The position numbers were made by a program, and so were the translations under genes. Below, piece by piece: positions 34,508-46,030 of a stretch of 64,000 bases of DNA (position 1 is the stretch's first letter; each line of letters starts with the position of its first letter). The stretch is from Neonectria sp. B-13 (taxonomy: Eukaryota; Ascomycota; Sordariomycetes; Hypocreales; Nectriaceae), in contig NOKP01000040.1 of NCBI GenBank assembly GCA_002682825.1, forward strand, positions 92,565-156,564, in the 5' to 3' direction. A model generated the notes under the pieces. The model was not told the DNA's origin. It saw nothing but the letters and a program-made list of their open reading frames with translations, and did not search any database.

Positions 34508-35386
34508 CTAGGAACGACGAGCATTGTTGAAGAAAGTCCAGGTCTCTCCAGGAGCCCAGGGGCCGCCATTGTTGTCGCGAGGGTCGGGGACGTGGTCGCC
34601 GCTGTGAGCAATCCAGGTGACGGGAGCTCGGCTGCACTGGTATGTGGTCTTGATGTGGGAGCCGGAGCCGCGGGCGGGCTCTGGGGCGTTCTTGGACTGG
34701 CAGCCGTTGAGCTGGAGGAATTTGTCGCGCAGGGCTCGGCCACGGTCAATGGGAAGGACGCTGTCGACCACACCGTGGATGCCAAGGTAGGGAATGGGTT
34801 TGTTGCCTCCGTTGCATCCGCTGAGCTCAGCACCGGAGATGACAGAAACGGCTTTGAAGATGTCTAGGGACTGTCTTTAGTAATTGCTGAATGATGATAT
34901 TCTCTAGCATGTTGCGTTCTTACCAGGTCGGGAACAAGCAACGGAGAAGGACATGGCACCACCGTAGCTGAAGCCAGTAGCAAAGATTTGCTGCTCATCA
35001 ATGCAAAGGTTGGACTTGACAGCATCAAGGATCTGGTCAGTGAAAGTGATGTCGTTTCCATTGGTGTTGGCCCAACCGGCGTCCAAGCCCTGGGGAGCGA
35101 CGAAGATGGCAGAGCCTTGGGCCAGGCTCTCAAGACCGTAGTAGCCTCCATCGACCACATTCTGCATGGAGCCACTAAGCCAGTGGTAGCCGAATATGAG
35201 CTTGTAGGGCTGGTTGCTATTGTAGTTGTTAGGGACCTTTAGGGTGTACTGACGCTGCACGCCAGCAACCGTGACGGTCTTGACGCCGCTCTGAATGGGA
35301 TTCTTGCCGCAGCCTGTGGAGGCCGCGGCGATGCCCTGAGCGGCAGCGAGGAGGAGGAAGACGGTAGTTACAAGGTCTGTGAACAT
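34508..35386 (-). CDS. Secreted feruloyl esterase (CE1, FaeC-like)
   Basis: Two exons, 34924-35386 and 34508-34863, with a 60-base intron; 272 residues. Signal peptide about 1-22 (LLLAAAQGIAAAS). Alpha/beta-hydrolase fold with nucleophile Ser140 in GFSYGG, a likely acid Asp in HGVVDSVLP and His in AHSGDH near the end. The pattern C-G-K at the mature start and the FNNARRS end fit the fungal feruloyl esterases of carbohydrate esterase family 1 that free ferulic acid from arabinoxylan. No carbohydrate-binding module. It is divergent from the GH62 gene (0.9 kb spacer) and 2.9 kb from the GH10 xylanase, which suggests joint use in plant cell-wall breakdown. Confidence 0.88.
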
Positions 35387-36275
35387 GGTGAAAACTTGGT
35401 GAAAGGATCACCTTGAGACTAGTTGGAAAACCATCATGATCCTGACGTTTATATAAACTGTCCACCCTCATCCCCCCTCACCCAGAATAAAAGGGAATGC
35501 CGTAAAAGGAAAACGGAGACTTCCTATTTCGTATAGCCCTAATCGGAAGAAATAAGTTTGAAACATGGATAAAATGACCGGATAAAGCCGAAGTCTATTT
35601 CCTGCAACGTCGCATCGTAAATGGAGTAATAACTTCCGCTGATCCCTGTCTCTATAAAACCTAACGCAACAGCGCACCCGAGCAAGTCGTAGTTTATTAT
35701 GTCACTGGTGCTTTGTTTTACAAACAGCCGATTCCTATCGGCACTAACACCATTTGACTCGACACGCAGTTTCAGGTCCCTTCCTACAGGGCGCATGCAG
35801 CGAGACTTGACTCAACTACGTGAGGGCATCCGCCCAAGATGTAACAGTAATAACAAAGACCCATTAATTAACTCGTATCCATTTTTCATGCCTCGTGTAA
35901 CTCGGATAAATCATGCTCATTACCCTCACAAGGGGAAACATCTTCCGCTGATGCCCAATTCATCATATTGATCAGCAGAGTTCTCCGCTCCGCAGAGAGT
36001 ATCACCTTAATTGAGGACCATGAGACCCATTACTCCACTTTCTGTTGCTTTACGAAAAAGTTCTGTTGCGGAGCATTGATTCCGTTCATCTCTTTCGAGG
36101 TGCCGATGTTCCCGGGTCGAGCAGACTAACGAACTCTCCACTACTTAAAGTCGCTGTTATTGCAAAGAGACACGAGGGTAGAGATCAGACACTGCAACGC
36201 CTCTATCCTCATTAACTCCTCTCACTTCTACTTTATTCGTTTCATTCTTCCGATACTCTCTTGTGATTCGTCACC
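35387..36275. promoter_or_regulatory. Divergent promoter of feruloyl esterase and GH62 genes
   Basis: 889 bases between two divergent start codons, with no gene inside. A shared control region for two co-acting hemicellulases is plausible. TATATAAAC lies on the feruloyl esterase side (about 35449-35456 on plus, reading ATATAAA) and C/T-rich leader precedes GH62. I did not find an unambiguous XlnR or CreA site cluster by eye. Confidence 0.45.
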
Positions 36276-37313
36276 ATGTTGTTCATGCGTGGTATCCAAC
36301 TCCTCCTTGCAGCCTGCACGGCAGCCGCTGCCTCCATTCCTGGAGGCCAGTCAGCTCTGGAGGCCAGACAAGCCAGCGCCCCTCGGAGCTACTCGTGGAC
36401 CTCTACTGGCCCTCTCATCTCCGCCAAGAACGATGGACGTGGCATCAAGGCTCTCAAGGATCCGTCCATCATCCAGGTTGATGGGAAGTACCACGTCTTT
36501 GCTAGCACGGCCTCCACGTCGGGTTATAACTTAGTCTACCTGAGCTTTACCGATTTCAACCAGGCTCAGAACGCCCAGCTTCACTACCTCGAGGACACTG
36601 CCATTGGTCGTGGCTACCGTGCTGCGCCCCAGGTCTTCTACTTTGCCCCTCAGAAACTTTGGTATCTCGTATATCAGAACGGCAATGCTGCCTACTCTAC
36701 CAACAAGGACATCAATAACCCGAGCGGCTGGAGTGCGCCTAAGAACTTCTACTCCAATATGCCCGATATCATCCGCCAGAATATTGGCAACGGCAACTGG
36801 GTCGATATGTGGGTGATCTGCGATGATAGCAACTGCCACCTCTTCTCCTCGGATGACAATGGCCACCTCTACCGCTCCTCCACCTCTCTTCAGAACTTCC
36901 CCAACGGCTTTGGCAACACCATAATTGCCCTGTCTGACTCTAACCGCAATGCTCTCTTCGAGGCCTCGTGCGTCTACCACCTCGAGGCCGGCGGCTACCT
37001 CCTCCTCGTTGAAGCCATTGGCACCGATGGCAACCGGTACTTCCGCTCCTGGACTGCCTCGAGCATCAGCGGCCCCTGGAGCGCCAACGCTAACACAGAG
37101 TCCAATCCCTTCGCTCGCTCCAACAACGTTGGCTTCCCCAGTGGCGCCTGGACCAAGAGCATCAGCCATGGTGAGGTCATCCGTACTCAGACCGACCAGA
37201 CTCTTACCATCAGCCCCAATGGCATGCGCTTCCTCTACCAGGGTCTCGACCCCAAGGCTACTGGTAACTACGATGAGCTTCCATGGAAGCTGGCTCTTCT
37301 CACCCAGAAATAA
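36276..37313 (+). CDS. GH62 alpha-L-arabinofuranosidase, secreted
   Basis: Single exon of 345 residues. Signal peptide about 1-20 (MLFMRGIQLLLAACTAAAA), then a short linker and the five-bladed beta-propeller catalytic domain. Family marks: ALKDPSIIQVDGKYHVFAST with the likely catalytic Asp, NWVDMWVICDD, LFSSDDNGHLYRS, and FEASCVYHLE with the likely general-acid Glu; ends at DELPWKLALLTQ, normal for GH62. The enzyme removes single arabinose side groups from arabinoxylan. No cellulose-binding module. A long antisense ORF opposite it is a codon-bias shadow. Confidence 0.93.
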   Translation: MLFMRGIQLLLAACTAAAASIPGGQSALEARQASAPRSYSWTSTGPLISAKNDGRGIKALKDPSIIQVDGKYHVFASTASTSGYNLVYLSFTDFNQAQNAQLHYLEDTAIGRGYRAAPQVFYFAPQKLWYLVYQNGNAAYSTNKDINNPSGWSAPKNFYSNMPDIIRQNIGNGNWVDMWVICDDSNCHLFSSDDNGHLYRSSTSLQNFPNGFGNTIIALSDSNRNALFEASCVYHLEAGGYLLLVEAIGTDGNRYFRSWTASSISGPWSANANTESNPFARSNNVGFPSGAWTKSISHGEVIRTQTDQTLTISPNGMRFLYQGLDPKATGNYDELPWKLALLTQK

Positions 37314-38247
37314 ACAGCATGAGTCCATTGAGGAGAGCTGCATGCTGTGTCCTTTGTCCTTTGAGCACAGCCACAGTTTCACTTTGGATATTTTGAGAGT
37401 TATGGCGAGGTCGATGGCACTGCGTGCCCAGCTGGTGTCTTTCCTGTAAATAATGTTGAAGTAGATGCTGGCCATATGACTGCTTCTTCCAGTTGTGTTT
37501 ATATGTTGCATTGATCCCTAAACATGTGAAAGAGTCTCAAATCATAGAGGGTTTTTATCGTTCTCTTAAGGTGCTAGCTCCTCAGTCAAATGAGCAAAGT
37601 TCGGATCCAGCGTGTCCACCTTGTCTTTTCGTTTTGCACATGCCGGGAGAAATGTCGACCCTCAACTGACTTGGATGCCCATCAATTGGAAGATTAGTAG
37701 AAATGATAAGACCTTCGAGGAATTAGATAAAGCTACCAAAACTAAGAAAGAAGGTAGACGACAAATAGCACCTCCAGCATAATGCCCAAACGATTACAAC
37801 AAAACACAGCGCACATTGCCGATGGGACTTTACGTGTAACTGTGAAGCGGTGGAGACCCCCTTCGGGATCATAGGAGGATGAGATTAAGACGATCAACAC
37901 TTTCAAAAATGGCTGCAGAATCGAATTCTCAATTCATCAAATTCTTCTGTAAAGGTGGTGTTATTGTTCTTGTCCTGATGAAACTCGTCGGTGTTGAGAC
38001 CCTCATTTAACCTCAGACCGGCATGACCCAATTGTTGAAAACGGGCCCGGCCAATGAAAACACAGAAACGAAAGCACCTTATCCAGATCTCCCTGTCGGC
38101 CTACCCCCAACACAATACCATAAACCAATTTCAGATTCCCCAAGGACTTGATCCATAATATAGACTATACGGTCTGGAGGGCTGAGATAGCCTTCAGCCA
38201 CTCTCTTTGCTAATGAAATTCAAGATTGAGATCCAAGTATTCGTAAA
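37314..38247. other. Spacer between GH62 and GH10
   Basis: Convergent 3' region of two genes; no gene seen. No clear repeat. Confidence 0.5.
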
Positions 38248-39336
38248 TTACGAGAGAGCATTGGCAATAGCATAGTATGCAGCCTTGGGCTGGTAGCTGT
38301 TGTCAAAGAGAAGCGGGTTTGCGCCAGTTCTCCAAGAGTCCTACGGAAAGGTGAGTCATTGATTTCTAACTTAGACAAACAGGGACGACAAGAACTTACG
38401 ATGTCTCGCACACCCCAAACAGTAATACCAACACACTTTGGCACATTAAGACAAGCCTTGGTAACAGCAACGTAATCCGCAGATGGAGCGTTAGCGATAT
38501 CGAGCTCAGTGACAGCAACCTCAGAGACGCCAGAGCCAGCAAGGGCTTGAAGAGCAGCTTGGGTGCCACTAGAACCGCCGGCGCTAAGGTGGCTCTGGGA
38601 ACCAATGCCGTCGATGGGGACACCAGCCGCAATCCATTTCTTGACCTTAGGGACGATGCCTTTGGCGACTTTGCCGTAGGTGGCGCTGTCAAGGTTGTAA
38701 TCGTTGATGTACAATTTCGCATTCGGATCAGCAGCACGAGCAGCCTTGAAGGCAATGGAGACAAACTCTTCGCCTAAGACCCTGGAAAAGACTGAGTCAC
38801 GTAGGCTGCCGTCCTCAGCGAAGATCTCGTTCACAACATCCTTCAAATCGATTAGTTCAATTAGGTCATAGCGAAACTCGGACGATGTCATTCTATACCC
38901 ATGCATAGATTTTGCCCTTGAAGTGCTTAACCACAGTAGTGACGTGGTTTTCAATGACTGATTTGAGCTCAGCGGCATTTGTAATGCTCATGACCCAGTT
39001 TGGGAGTTGGCTGTGCCAGAGAAGTGTATGTCCTCGCATAAGTATGCCGTTGCTTCGGGCAAAGTTGACGACAGTATCAGCATTGGTAAATGCAAACTGG
39101 CCTCGAGTTCCCTCGGTAGCATCCCACTTCATGCTGTTCTCGCAGGTGAGCTGACCAAATGAGCTTTTGATCACCGCAGCATTCTGCGAATTGCTGAGAA
39201 GGGCAGGGTCCGTGATGGTGCCGTAATACTTCTTGCCCTTGGCCACGAAAAGGTCGTCAATGTTGGCGATGGCACGTTCCTCGATAACCGGAACCGCTGC
39301 AACCAGTGAGGCAGCGAGGAAGAAAAATGCCTTCAT
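38248..39336 (-). CDS. GH10 endo-beta-1,4-xylanase, secreted
   Basis: Three exons, 38899-39336, 38400-38840 and 38248-38340, introns of 58 and 59 bases, all phase 0; 323 residues. Signal peptide about 1-17. GH10 barrel marks: [30 protein letters not shown] with acid/base Glu151, YINDYNLD, and nucleophile Glu258 in VTELDIA; the [17 protein letters not shown] segment carries the usual disulfide pair; ends [18 protein letters not shown]. Single catalytic domain without a binding module. Hydrolyses the xylan backbone; pairs with the neighbouring GH62 and feruloyl esterase. Confidence 0.94.
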
Positions 39337-40230
39337 GGTAAAATGATTTAGGTAAACAGTGAAAGAATGTTGTAGTGACGGATTTAGAAAGAAACCGATA
39401 GAGAAGTGGGTAAAATGAGGAAAGTTGCTCGATGCAAGTCAACTATTTAACTACGAATAGATAAATAAATAAACAGTCCCCCTGGAGTATTGTACCCCGT
39501 ATAATGCCAAGGAACTTTTGTTTTAATACAGCAGAGAAATTCAACTGACTGGACGGGTTTCAACAATACCTGTTGGAGGGGCCCACAAAGAGGTCCTTCG
39601 GCACTCTCCGACCCCACCTAGTTTACCCGAAGGTCAGGAGATGTAGCAGTACATAACGGTGACCTGCATCATAGCTTCAGCTAGACCTTTCCTAGGCTTC
39701 AAGCTCAGTCACTCAATTTGCCCTATGACCTAGAGTGACATAGTTCTCCGTTGATACCAGAATGTCGCAATTTAACCGGGTAGCAATCAACTACATCTGT
39801 CGATCTTGAAAACAATAACCACTTCATACTTTCCCATAAGTAACCATTACCGAAATAGGTAGGCTGTTCTCCGGAAGTTGTGTGTTTCACCTCTTGGCAT
39901 TCTTACAGGGGTCCCATGTGTACAGGGTGCCGGCAAATCGAACCAAGAATAATCTTGTTTTTGTGACATAAACCGACGAATCAGCTCTTTGTATACAGTG
40001 GAGCAAACTTTTGCAATGAACATTGAAGAGAAACAGTATTAAGGTCAACGAATTTTGGTCATCTCGTAGACTATTGCCACCGTTTGCATTTCGATGCAAG
40101 CACACAATACAACAATTCCCAAGTTTCAGACTTGAATACGGCACCAAATATTCATCCGTTTAGCCTGTTGTTGTACAATTCGTTCACATAGAGTATTTAG
40201 CCTTAACAGCTCGCCCCCATTCTCCCTGGT
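39337..40230. other. Spacer and presumed xylanase promoter
   Basis: About 0.9 kb upstream of the GH10 gene with no gene inside. The 60 bases before the start are A-rich on the coding strand with C/T-rich tracts further out, ordinary for a fungal leader. Confidence 0.5.
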
Positions 40231-40644
40231 CTACATTTGTAATTTTGGGGCCATTCCCGGCACGCTCTGGGCGCCGGGATCGACTACATCCCTTGGACCA
40301 TACCACCTGATTCTAAGACTTGAGTCACAAGGAAAATGCACCAACCCGGATAAAAGTAATAAATTTAACCAGTTATTCGGGCCCTCCCTCAAGGATGACA
40401 GAAAAGGGTCGTCGAGCGGAAGGTCTGACTCCATGTGGATAAGAATCTCATTTCGAAACATGTAATCGTTTCCTTCGTGAATGTTTCCACCAATAAACTC
40501 TCCTTTGGTCTCGTATTGTCGATCACAAACCATGTTCAATAAATCGATGTTTTGTCGGCGGACGTAAAGAACAGGGAGCAGGGCTCCACCAATCAACAGG
40601 GGGACTAACTTACTTTTCTCTTTCATCAGTTCATAATGGTTCAT
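40231..40644 (-). CDS. Small hypothetical protein
   Basis: An ATG-started frame of 137 codons: a basic N-terminus, a hydrophobic patch (LLIGGALLPVLYV), then a mixed acidic region and a second hydrophobic patch (WLNLLLLSGLVHF). No domain recognised and no orthologue known to me. It ends 3' of the Clr5 gene on the same strand; it may be a separate small gene, or chance. Support is only the length of the open frame. Confidence 0.25.
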   Translation of the reverse strand: MNHYELMKEKSKLVPLLIGGALLPVLYVRRQNIDLLNMVCDRQYETKGEFIGGNIHEGNDYMFRNEILIHMESDLPLDDPFLSSLREGPNNWLNLLLLSGLVHFPCDSSLRIRWYGPRDVVDPGAQSVPGMAPKLQM

Positions 40645-40753
40645 TCTATCAACTCACTTCTTGATCCTCACTTTCCCCTACCTGATCGGTGCAATGAATT
40701 ACATCATGAGCATATGTTTGTTCTTAGGTTGATTGAGTGAAGTAGAAAACTAG

Positions 40754-42090
40754 TTACATGTTTGGGAAATACTGAGCGACAAATTGCCTGACTCGGTGAA
40801 GCCAAGCATTACCTGCTGCATGATCACCACTTGAAAACCCGCCATGTGCTTTGAGGTAGTAGTAAAAAAGTTGGAGATCTGCCCATGCCGGATTCTCTTG
40901 ATTCGGGGCGCTCTGGAGCCACGCGAGTATGATTTCCATCTTGCGCCCTGCTTCTTCAAAGTCACGGCTGACTATCAACCTGTCAGCAAACCTGCCAAGA
41001 TAAGAAACGCTGGCTGAATCCATGGAAGCCACGTCCATTTCTGGGAACGAGTCTTTTGCAATTTCCTTCCTGATGCCCATGTGGCCCAACAATACGATAT
41101 AGTGACAGCTGAGCCTTTCAATCATGCGGTCACTAACACGAAGACGTTTGAAACAGTCCACAGCTGCCTCTAGGATTATGGCGATGAACTCATTTCGATC
41201 TTTGTGTGACAGACGAACAAGTCGACGGAGTAGCCAAACCAGGGGATGGCCTTCCCCAAAGACAACCAAAAGTGTGTCATGTGTGTGCCGGAGTAATTCG
41301 AATGTCAGGGCTTCGTGTCGCTGGTCAAAAGCGGACACGAAATCGGATAGATAGAAGATAAGAGTGGGATGTTGTTCCTCCACGATAGACCCAAGGTCAT
41401 CAAGCGACTTGTTGAGAGCTTGAAATCCGGGCTTCATCATGTTAACCCTGATCATGGTGCGGGCTTGATCCAGTCTCCTGTAGCATCTAACAGTGACGGA
41501 ACAGTCGCCAACGTGATCCACGTAAGATCTTCTTGCAGTTCCGTGGTAGCATGAGCTATAGTAGCCGTGGAGCAATCGAAGTAACTCGTCCGTGTATTGA
41601 AGAACACTGGAAACATGCAGAACAGGCTCTGGTGATGGTGAGCGACAGACGATATCAAAGTCGGAGATACTCATCTTGAGCATGCCCGCTTTGATCTTCG
41701 TCTCGAGGTCTGGTCTGCGGTGTAGATACGTCTCGACCTGTTCCCAATTGACTTGTCGACCTCGCACAAAGAAGATAGACTGTTTTCCGGCTATACTTCG
41801 TTGTTGTTTAAGTAGAGACATCTGGATGACTTCCTTCTCTTTGTATTTCTTTTCCAAGCCCCATTTTTTAAAGCGATGCTTATACATGCTTGGTCTATTC
41901 ATCGTTTAGCATCTGTGTGCCTCGCATGCTGAGACCATATCTGAGTGACTACTTACGTTGCATAAAAATCATGTCTCAGCCGCATTGTTTCTACCACCTC
42001 TTTAAGTGGCCTCGCATCATCTGAGTAGAGCCTCGTGATATGGGGCCTCATACGAGCCCACTCCTGATTTGTGTACGCACTGGTAGACAT
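40754..42090 (-). CDS. Clr5-domain protein
   Basis: Two exons, 41957-42090 and 40754-41894, with a 62-base GTAAGT…TAG intron; 424 residues. The N-terminus (EWARMRPHITRLYSDDARPL, KEVVETMRLRHDFYAT across the intron to MYKHRFKKWGLEKKY) is the Clr5 domain, a helix-turn-helix-like DNA-binding unit named after a Neurospora regulator linked to cellulose response. The rest is helical without a named domain, as in most Clr5 proteins, a large and expanded family in plant-associated fungi. The exon 1 start (ATG 42090) is set by completing the domain. Its closeness to three hemicellulase genes and an AA9 gene may mean a role in their control, but that is only suggestive. Confidence 0.85.
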
Positions 42091-43983
42091 GGTCTAATAC
42101 TGGCTGCAGTATTGAACTTGGGCGGGGAACGAGTGAGCAACAGTCTATGCCGGCAAACCAGGGATCTAGTCCTTAGGATGTCAGGGCCAATTAACCGGCT
42201 CGTTGTAAGGAAGAAGGAAATGGCTCAAGACGTTGACACGGGAAATTTTAAGAAGATCTCGAGTCGAGGATTGGTGAAGAACAAAAGGACAGCCCCCCAT
42301 ATGGATCCTAGTTCACCGCGGTACTTGCCGATACTCTTAGCGGCTTAATATACTCATTGTGATTGGTTGAGAACAAAAGAACAAAACTGTGGATTCGTTT
42401 CAGGGGTGACTCGGCGAGCAACTCGGATCAAGAAGCGATGACATGGGTTGTTTGTGGGGCAAAACACAGCCACCACGCCAATCTGGGATGTGCGAGACCG
42501 ATACGAAAAGCCCGAGGATCCGATGCAAGCATGTGACTAAGGCGAAATCCTCGACATTTCAACAGAAACTTTAAAATGAGCTTCCTAGCCCTGGGGTGTG
42601 AAACTCCCCGCTCGCTTCTTCGTACTCCTACCGTAACCAATTGATTTCGTCCTCGAAGATACAAGTTGTCCGTCAGTGCTGGTGCCCTATCTCGTAATTT
42701 TCGCATGTCCACGTGCGAAGTAAACCCTGTCGTTCTCTTGCCTTCAACCTGACACTTGAACGCCACACCACCCCTGAGGTTTTTACTTTAATCTCGACTC
42801 GCCCTAATTAGTATGTAGCTGAAGCGTCAGGGTATACCTGGACTTGTCAGGGCCGTCCCGCGGTCTAGCCCGAGTCTTAGGGGATAGCCTCTGTGGTTGG
42901 TTGGTTAACTTCAAGTCCCCAAGACTTGTATTTGTTTTTTTCGTGTCCCTCATTCGCTCTTTCTTTTCTTATTTCCGCCTGAATCGCGGTCTCTAGCTCT
43001 TGTTAAAACTTTCTTTGCAACCATGATCAATTAACCTCATCGCAATTCATCCAACCATTCTCTCTAAAGCTGTGCTCCTTTTCTTCACGCCTCTTTCTAC
43101 CGTCAAGCTTGTTCCCATCGTAGGACTAATGATGATGTAACCCCCAGCTGCGCCACTCCTTTAATTTCGGGCACCCTTAATGTTTCGAGTGATCTACAAG
43201 TGCTGGATGCTGCCTCGTGTCTACGAGACCCCTCGCCCGCTGCCTCGCTACTTTCTTTCTCTCCAAACGACCACGTTCCCCTCAAACCACGCCAGGTATC
43301 ACACTTGGGGAAGCAACACGGTCGTCACCAGAATTATGACAGGTCTTGTGGATATGTTTGTTTCAGCGCGGCTAATTCGACTGGATTGAGGCCTGACATG
43401 ACTAAGTCATTTCCGTTTGTATCTCGAATGATCGGATGGTTTTGTTCTTGGCAGTTTTAACCATTGTTGCAAATCTCTTCCGGGGGTGTTTATGGTGAAG
43501 TTCATCCTCTTTGCGGTAAGACATGGTTGGTTAGCATTTACCCCCTTATCCTAGCCAACCAAACTTGGCATGCATTTACGAAACATGACAAAATCTCGTT
43601 TCGGTAAAGGCGCAAGCGCTTGGATTTTCACCTGAAGCTCACCATGTAACATGTCTCCAATTTTTCCTTGAAATTAATTCTTCCAGCACAGCCGTATGGA
43701 GATTTGTCCCGGAGAGGACCAGACTGAGTTAGTTTGGAGTTTGGTGTCTCTCCAACAGCTTCTCGGTACTACGCAATACTCCTATTGATGGCCGAAGGAA
43801 GCAATGGGTGTATAGAATCAATATAAGAGAGCCTTGACATCCGGCTCTTTGTGTTTCCTAGCACCATTCTTTTCAACCCATCGTCCACGGTAACCTTCTT
43901 TCCGTTCTGTATTTCTATTCTATTTTCTCCTTCGTTTCATTCAGGCTAGCCCTACCATTTTCACACTCACCACCTGTAGCAAC
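42091..43983. other. Gene-free spacer
   Basis: About 1.9 kb upstream of the AA9 gene. Short ORFs on both strands (42428-42766, 43103-43460) lack support. 42930-43100 and 43870-43980 are T/C-rich, typical of fungal leaders or promoters. Confidence 0.45.
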
Positions 43984-44980
43984 ATGAAGATCTCACTCGC
44001 TTCTCTCATGGCCATGGTGCCCTTCGTCTCGGCGCACTACTTCTTCGACGTCCTTGTCATCGACGGCAAGGAAACGAACGCCTTGCAATATGTCCGATCC
44101 AACACGCGTGAGGCCAAGTACAATCCTACAAAGTGGGACAACATCCGTGACGATATGACGCCTGACAAGCTCGACTTTCGCTGCAACAAAGGCGCGTTCA
44201 CATTCGCCGGCCAAACCGAAACCGCCGAGGTCAAAGCCGGTTCTAAGCTCGCCATGAAGCTCGGCGTTGGTGCCACCATGCAACATCCCGGGCCTGCCCT
44301 CGTCTACATGTCCAAGGCTCCCGGCACTGCGGATACGTACGAGGGTGATGGAGAGTGGTTCAAGATCTTTGAGGAAAGTGTGTGCAATACGGCCGGAGAT
44401 TTCACGAGAGACGCTTGGTGCACCTGGGATAAGGATCGCATCGAGTTTACGATTCCTGCCAATCTCCCTGATGGAGAGTATCTAATTCGACCGGAGCACA
44501 TCGGTAAGACCTACCTCGTCCCACCTGCGGGTTCATATCAGGACATGTATATTGATTCCGTTCTTAGGTATCCACGGTGCCCACGTCGGTCAGGCCGAGT
44601 TCTACTACACGTAAGTCTTATTCTCTCCCTTCCTTTTCATCCCCACCGGCTCGTCCGTAGAAACTCACAGGCGAACTCTTTCTAGCTGCGCTCAAGTCAA
44701 AGTCACTGGTGGTGGCAGTGGTGTGCCTGGTCCAACGGTCAAGTTCCCTGGTGCGTACAAGAAAGACGACTCGCCCTTCAACTTCAGCATCTACGGCGGT
44801 TTTAAGGAGTACCCGATGCCCGGCCCGGCCGTGTGGACCGGCGACGACAGCACTACTGGCACAAACAACACGACTCTCGAGCAGGTCACGAACGAGGCCG
44901 AATCCACTGGGTCTGGCTGCAGCAGCCGTAAGCTTGCGCATCATGCTCGCGACTTCAAAGGCCGTGCTCACATGCATTGA
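43984..44980 (+). CDS. AA9 lytic polysaccharide monooxygenase
   Basis: Three exons, 43984-44503, 44568-44610 and 44686-44980, introns of 64 and 75 bases; 285 residues. Signal peptide 1-17 (MKISLASLMAMVPFVSA) so that His18 becomes the mature N-terminus, the first ligand of the copper histidine brace. Then YFFDVLVIDGKETNALQYV, VGATMQHPGPALVYMSK, and PEHIG|VHGAHVGQAEFYYTCAQ, spliced across a 43-base exon, with the second His and the axial Tyr. Oxidatively cuts cellulose or xylan-coated cellulose. The C-terminal end is uncertain: a GTAAGC donor at 44934 could start a further intron. Supports the plant cell-wall role of this side of the window. Confidence 0.9.
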
Positions 44981-45664
44981 ATTGATTGCTAATGCACCGA
45001 CGGTCATGGTTTCGAGCGGCTTGTAAGTTCAGCGATCAATACGCAGGCGATATTATAGATCTGAACTGTGGACGCTTGGTTTGCCGCTCCTTCTTTCACT
45101 TCTCTTCACTTCTTTCTTCTCGAGACTCACCAGGAGTGATGTCAATTTGGCGGTGGTATACGAGGTTTACCTTTGTTTGTATATAGTCTCACTTACTATA
45201 AGCTTCATATTAGCTACAACGTAGAATGTAGCTAAAGCTTAGAGAAGGGGAAGCCACTACATCTTACAAACAAAGTCAGAGCTACTATAAACAAAAATCT
45301 GTGCCAATTCCATTCTCTAGTGTTTCGAGTGGAGATTAAGTAGTTGATTTACTGGCATCTAACCGCGCTCTGTCTAAAACATAGCGATAATGTAAAGACA
45401 TAATTCAATACTCATGCAGCACATGTATTATTGTTCGGCGTCGCGGCTGTTCTGGTTCCAGGCCAGGCCAAATTCTCAATGGTCAACAGCTTAATATCTT
45501 CGATCCCGAGTTCATTTTAAAGCTTAGACCATATCCGTCGTTTCGTCACTAAGGCCTCATCCATTTTGCGGCGAGCCGAAGCTTTCACGAGGTAAGCAAC
45601 CGCAGCCATGCCATAGACACTCCCTATAGAACTCACAAGCTACCGCAGAAATTCCCGACATCGA
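44981..45664. other. Spacer
   Basis: No gene recognised; may include an extra 3' exon of the AA9 gene if its last donor is used. Confidence 0.4.
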
Positions 45665-46030
45665 TTAGCAAGAAATGTAGCAGCGGCCATTCTTGCCACA
45701 GTAGTCTGCCACCGGCAAGCAGCATTCCTTCTTGCAGCACTTATTGTATCTGCAGCACCGGCCTTTGCAACGGTAGGGCGTGCACGTGCTGCATGTAGCA
45801 CGGGACTCGAGATCACCGTCGTCGTCTGACTCGAGGTCATCGTCGTCGTCGCGCGGGGCCAGGTCACCATCTTGGTCGCCGGCTCCCCTGCAACGCTCGT
45901 CATCAGCGAGAGAGTTGATATCGACGATGGGCATCTCAGCGAGATCTTTAATGCCGGCCCGCTGATCCAGCGAGGTGGCCGCAGCGGCGGAGAGGAGGGA
46001 GAAGAACCCGAGAACGAGACTGGTCTTCAT
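45665..46030 (-). CDS. Secreted cysteine-rich peptide precursor
   Basis: Single exon, 121 residues. Signal peptide about 1-18 (MKTSLVLGFFSLLSAAAA), then an acidic pro-region that contains two related blocks (DGDLAPRDDDDDLES and DDDGDLESR), then a basic ~45-residue tail with twelve cysteines, including CC pairs (GRCC, NKCC, KECC) and ending in ISC. Acid pro-part plus basic, disulfide-dense end is the plan of a processed antimicrobial or effector-type peptide. Cleavage would most simply occur after the ESR before ATC; no KR/KEX2 site is present. I know no named family with this cysteine spacing. It sits alone, 3' to the AA9 gene on the opposite strand. Confidence 0.75.
   Translation of the reverse strand: MKTSLVLGFFSLLSAAAATSLDQRAGIKDLAEMPIVDINSLADDERCRGAGDQDGDLAPRDDDDDLESDDDGDLESRATCSTCTPYRCKGRCCRYNKCCKKECCLPVADYCGKNGRCYISC

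Noticed and set aside
36531..37511. 326-codon antisense ORF opposite the GH62 gene
   Set aside because: Mirror of the GC-rich third-position codon bias of GH62; no domain, and the sense gene is certain.
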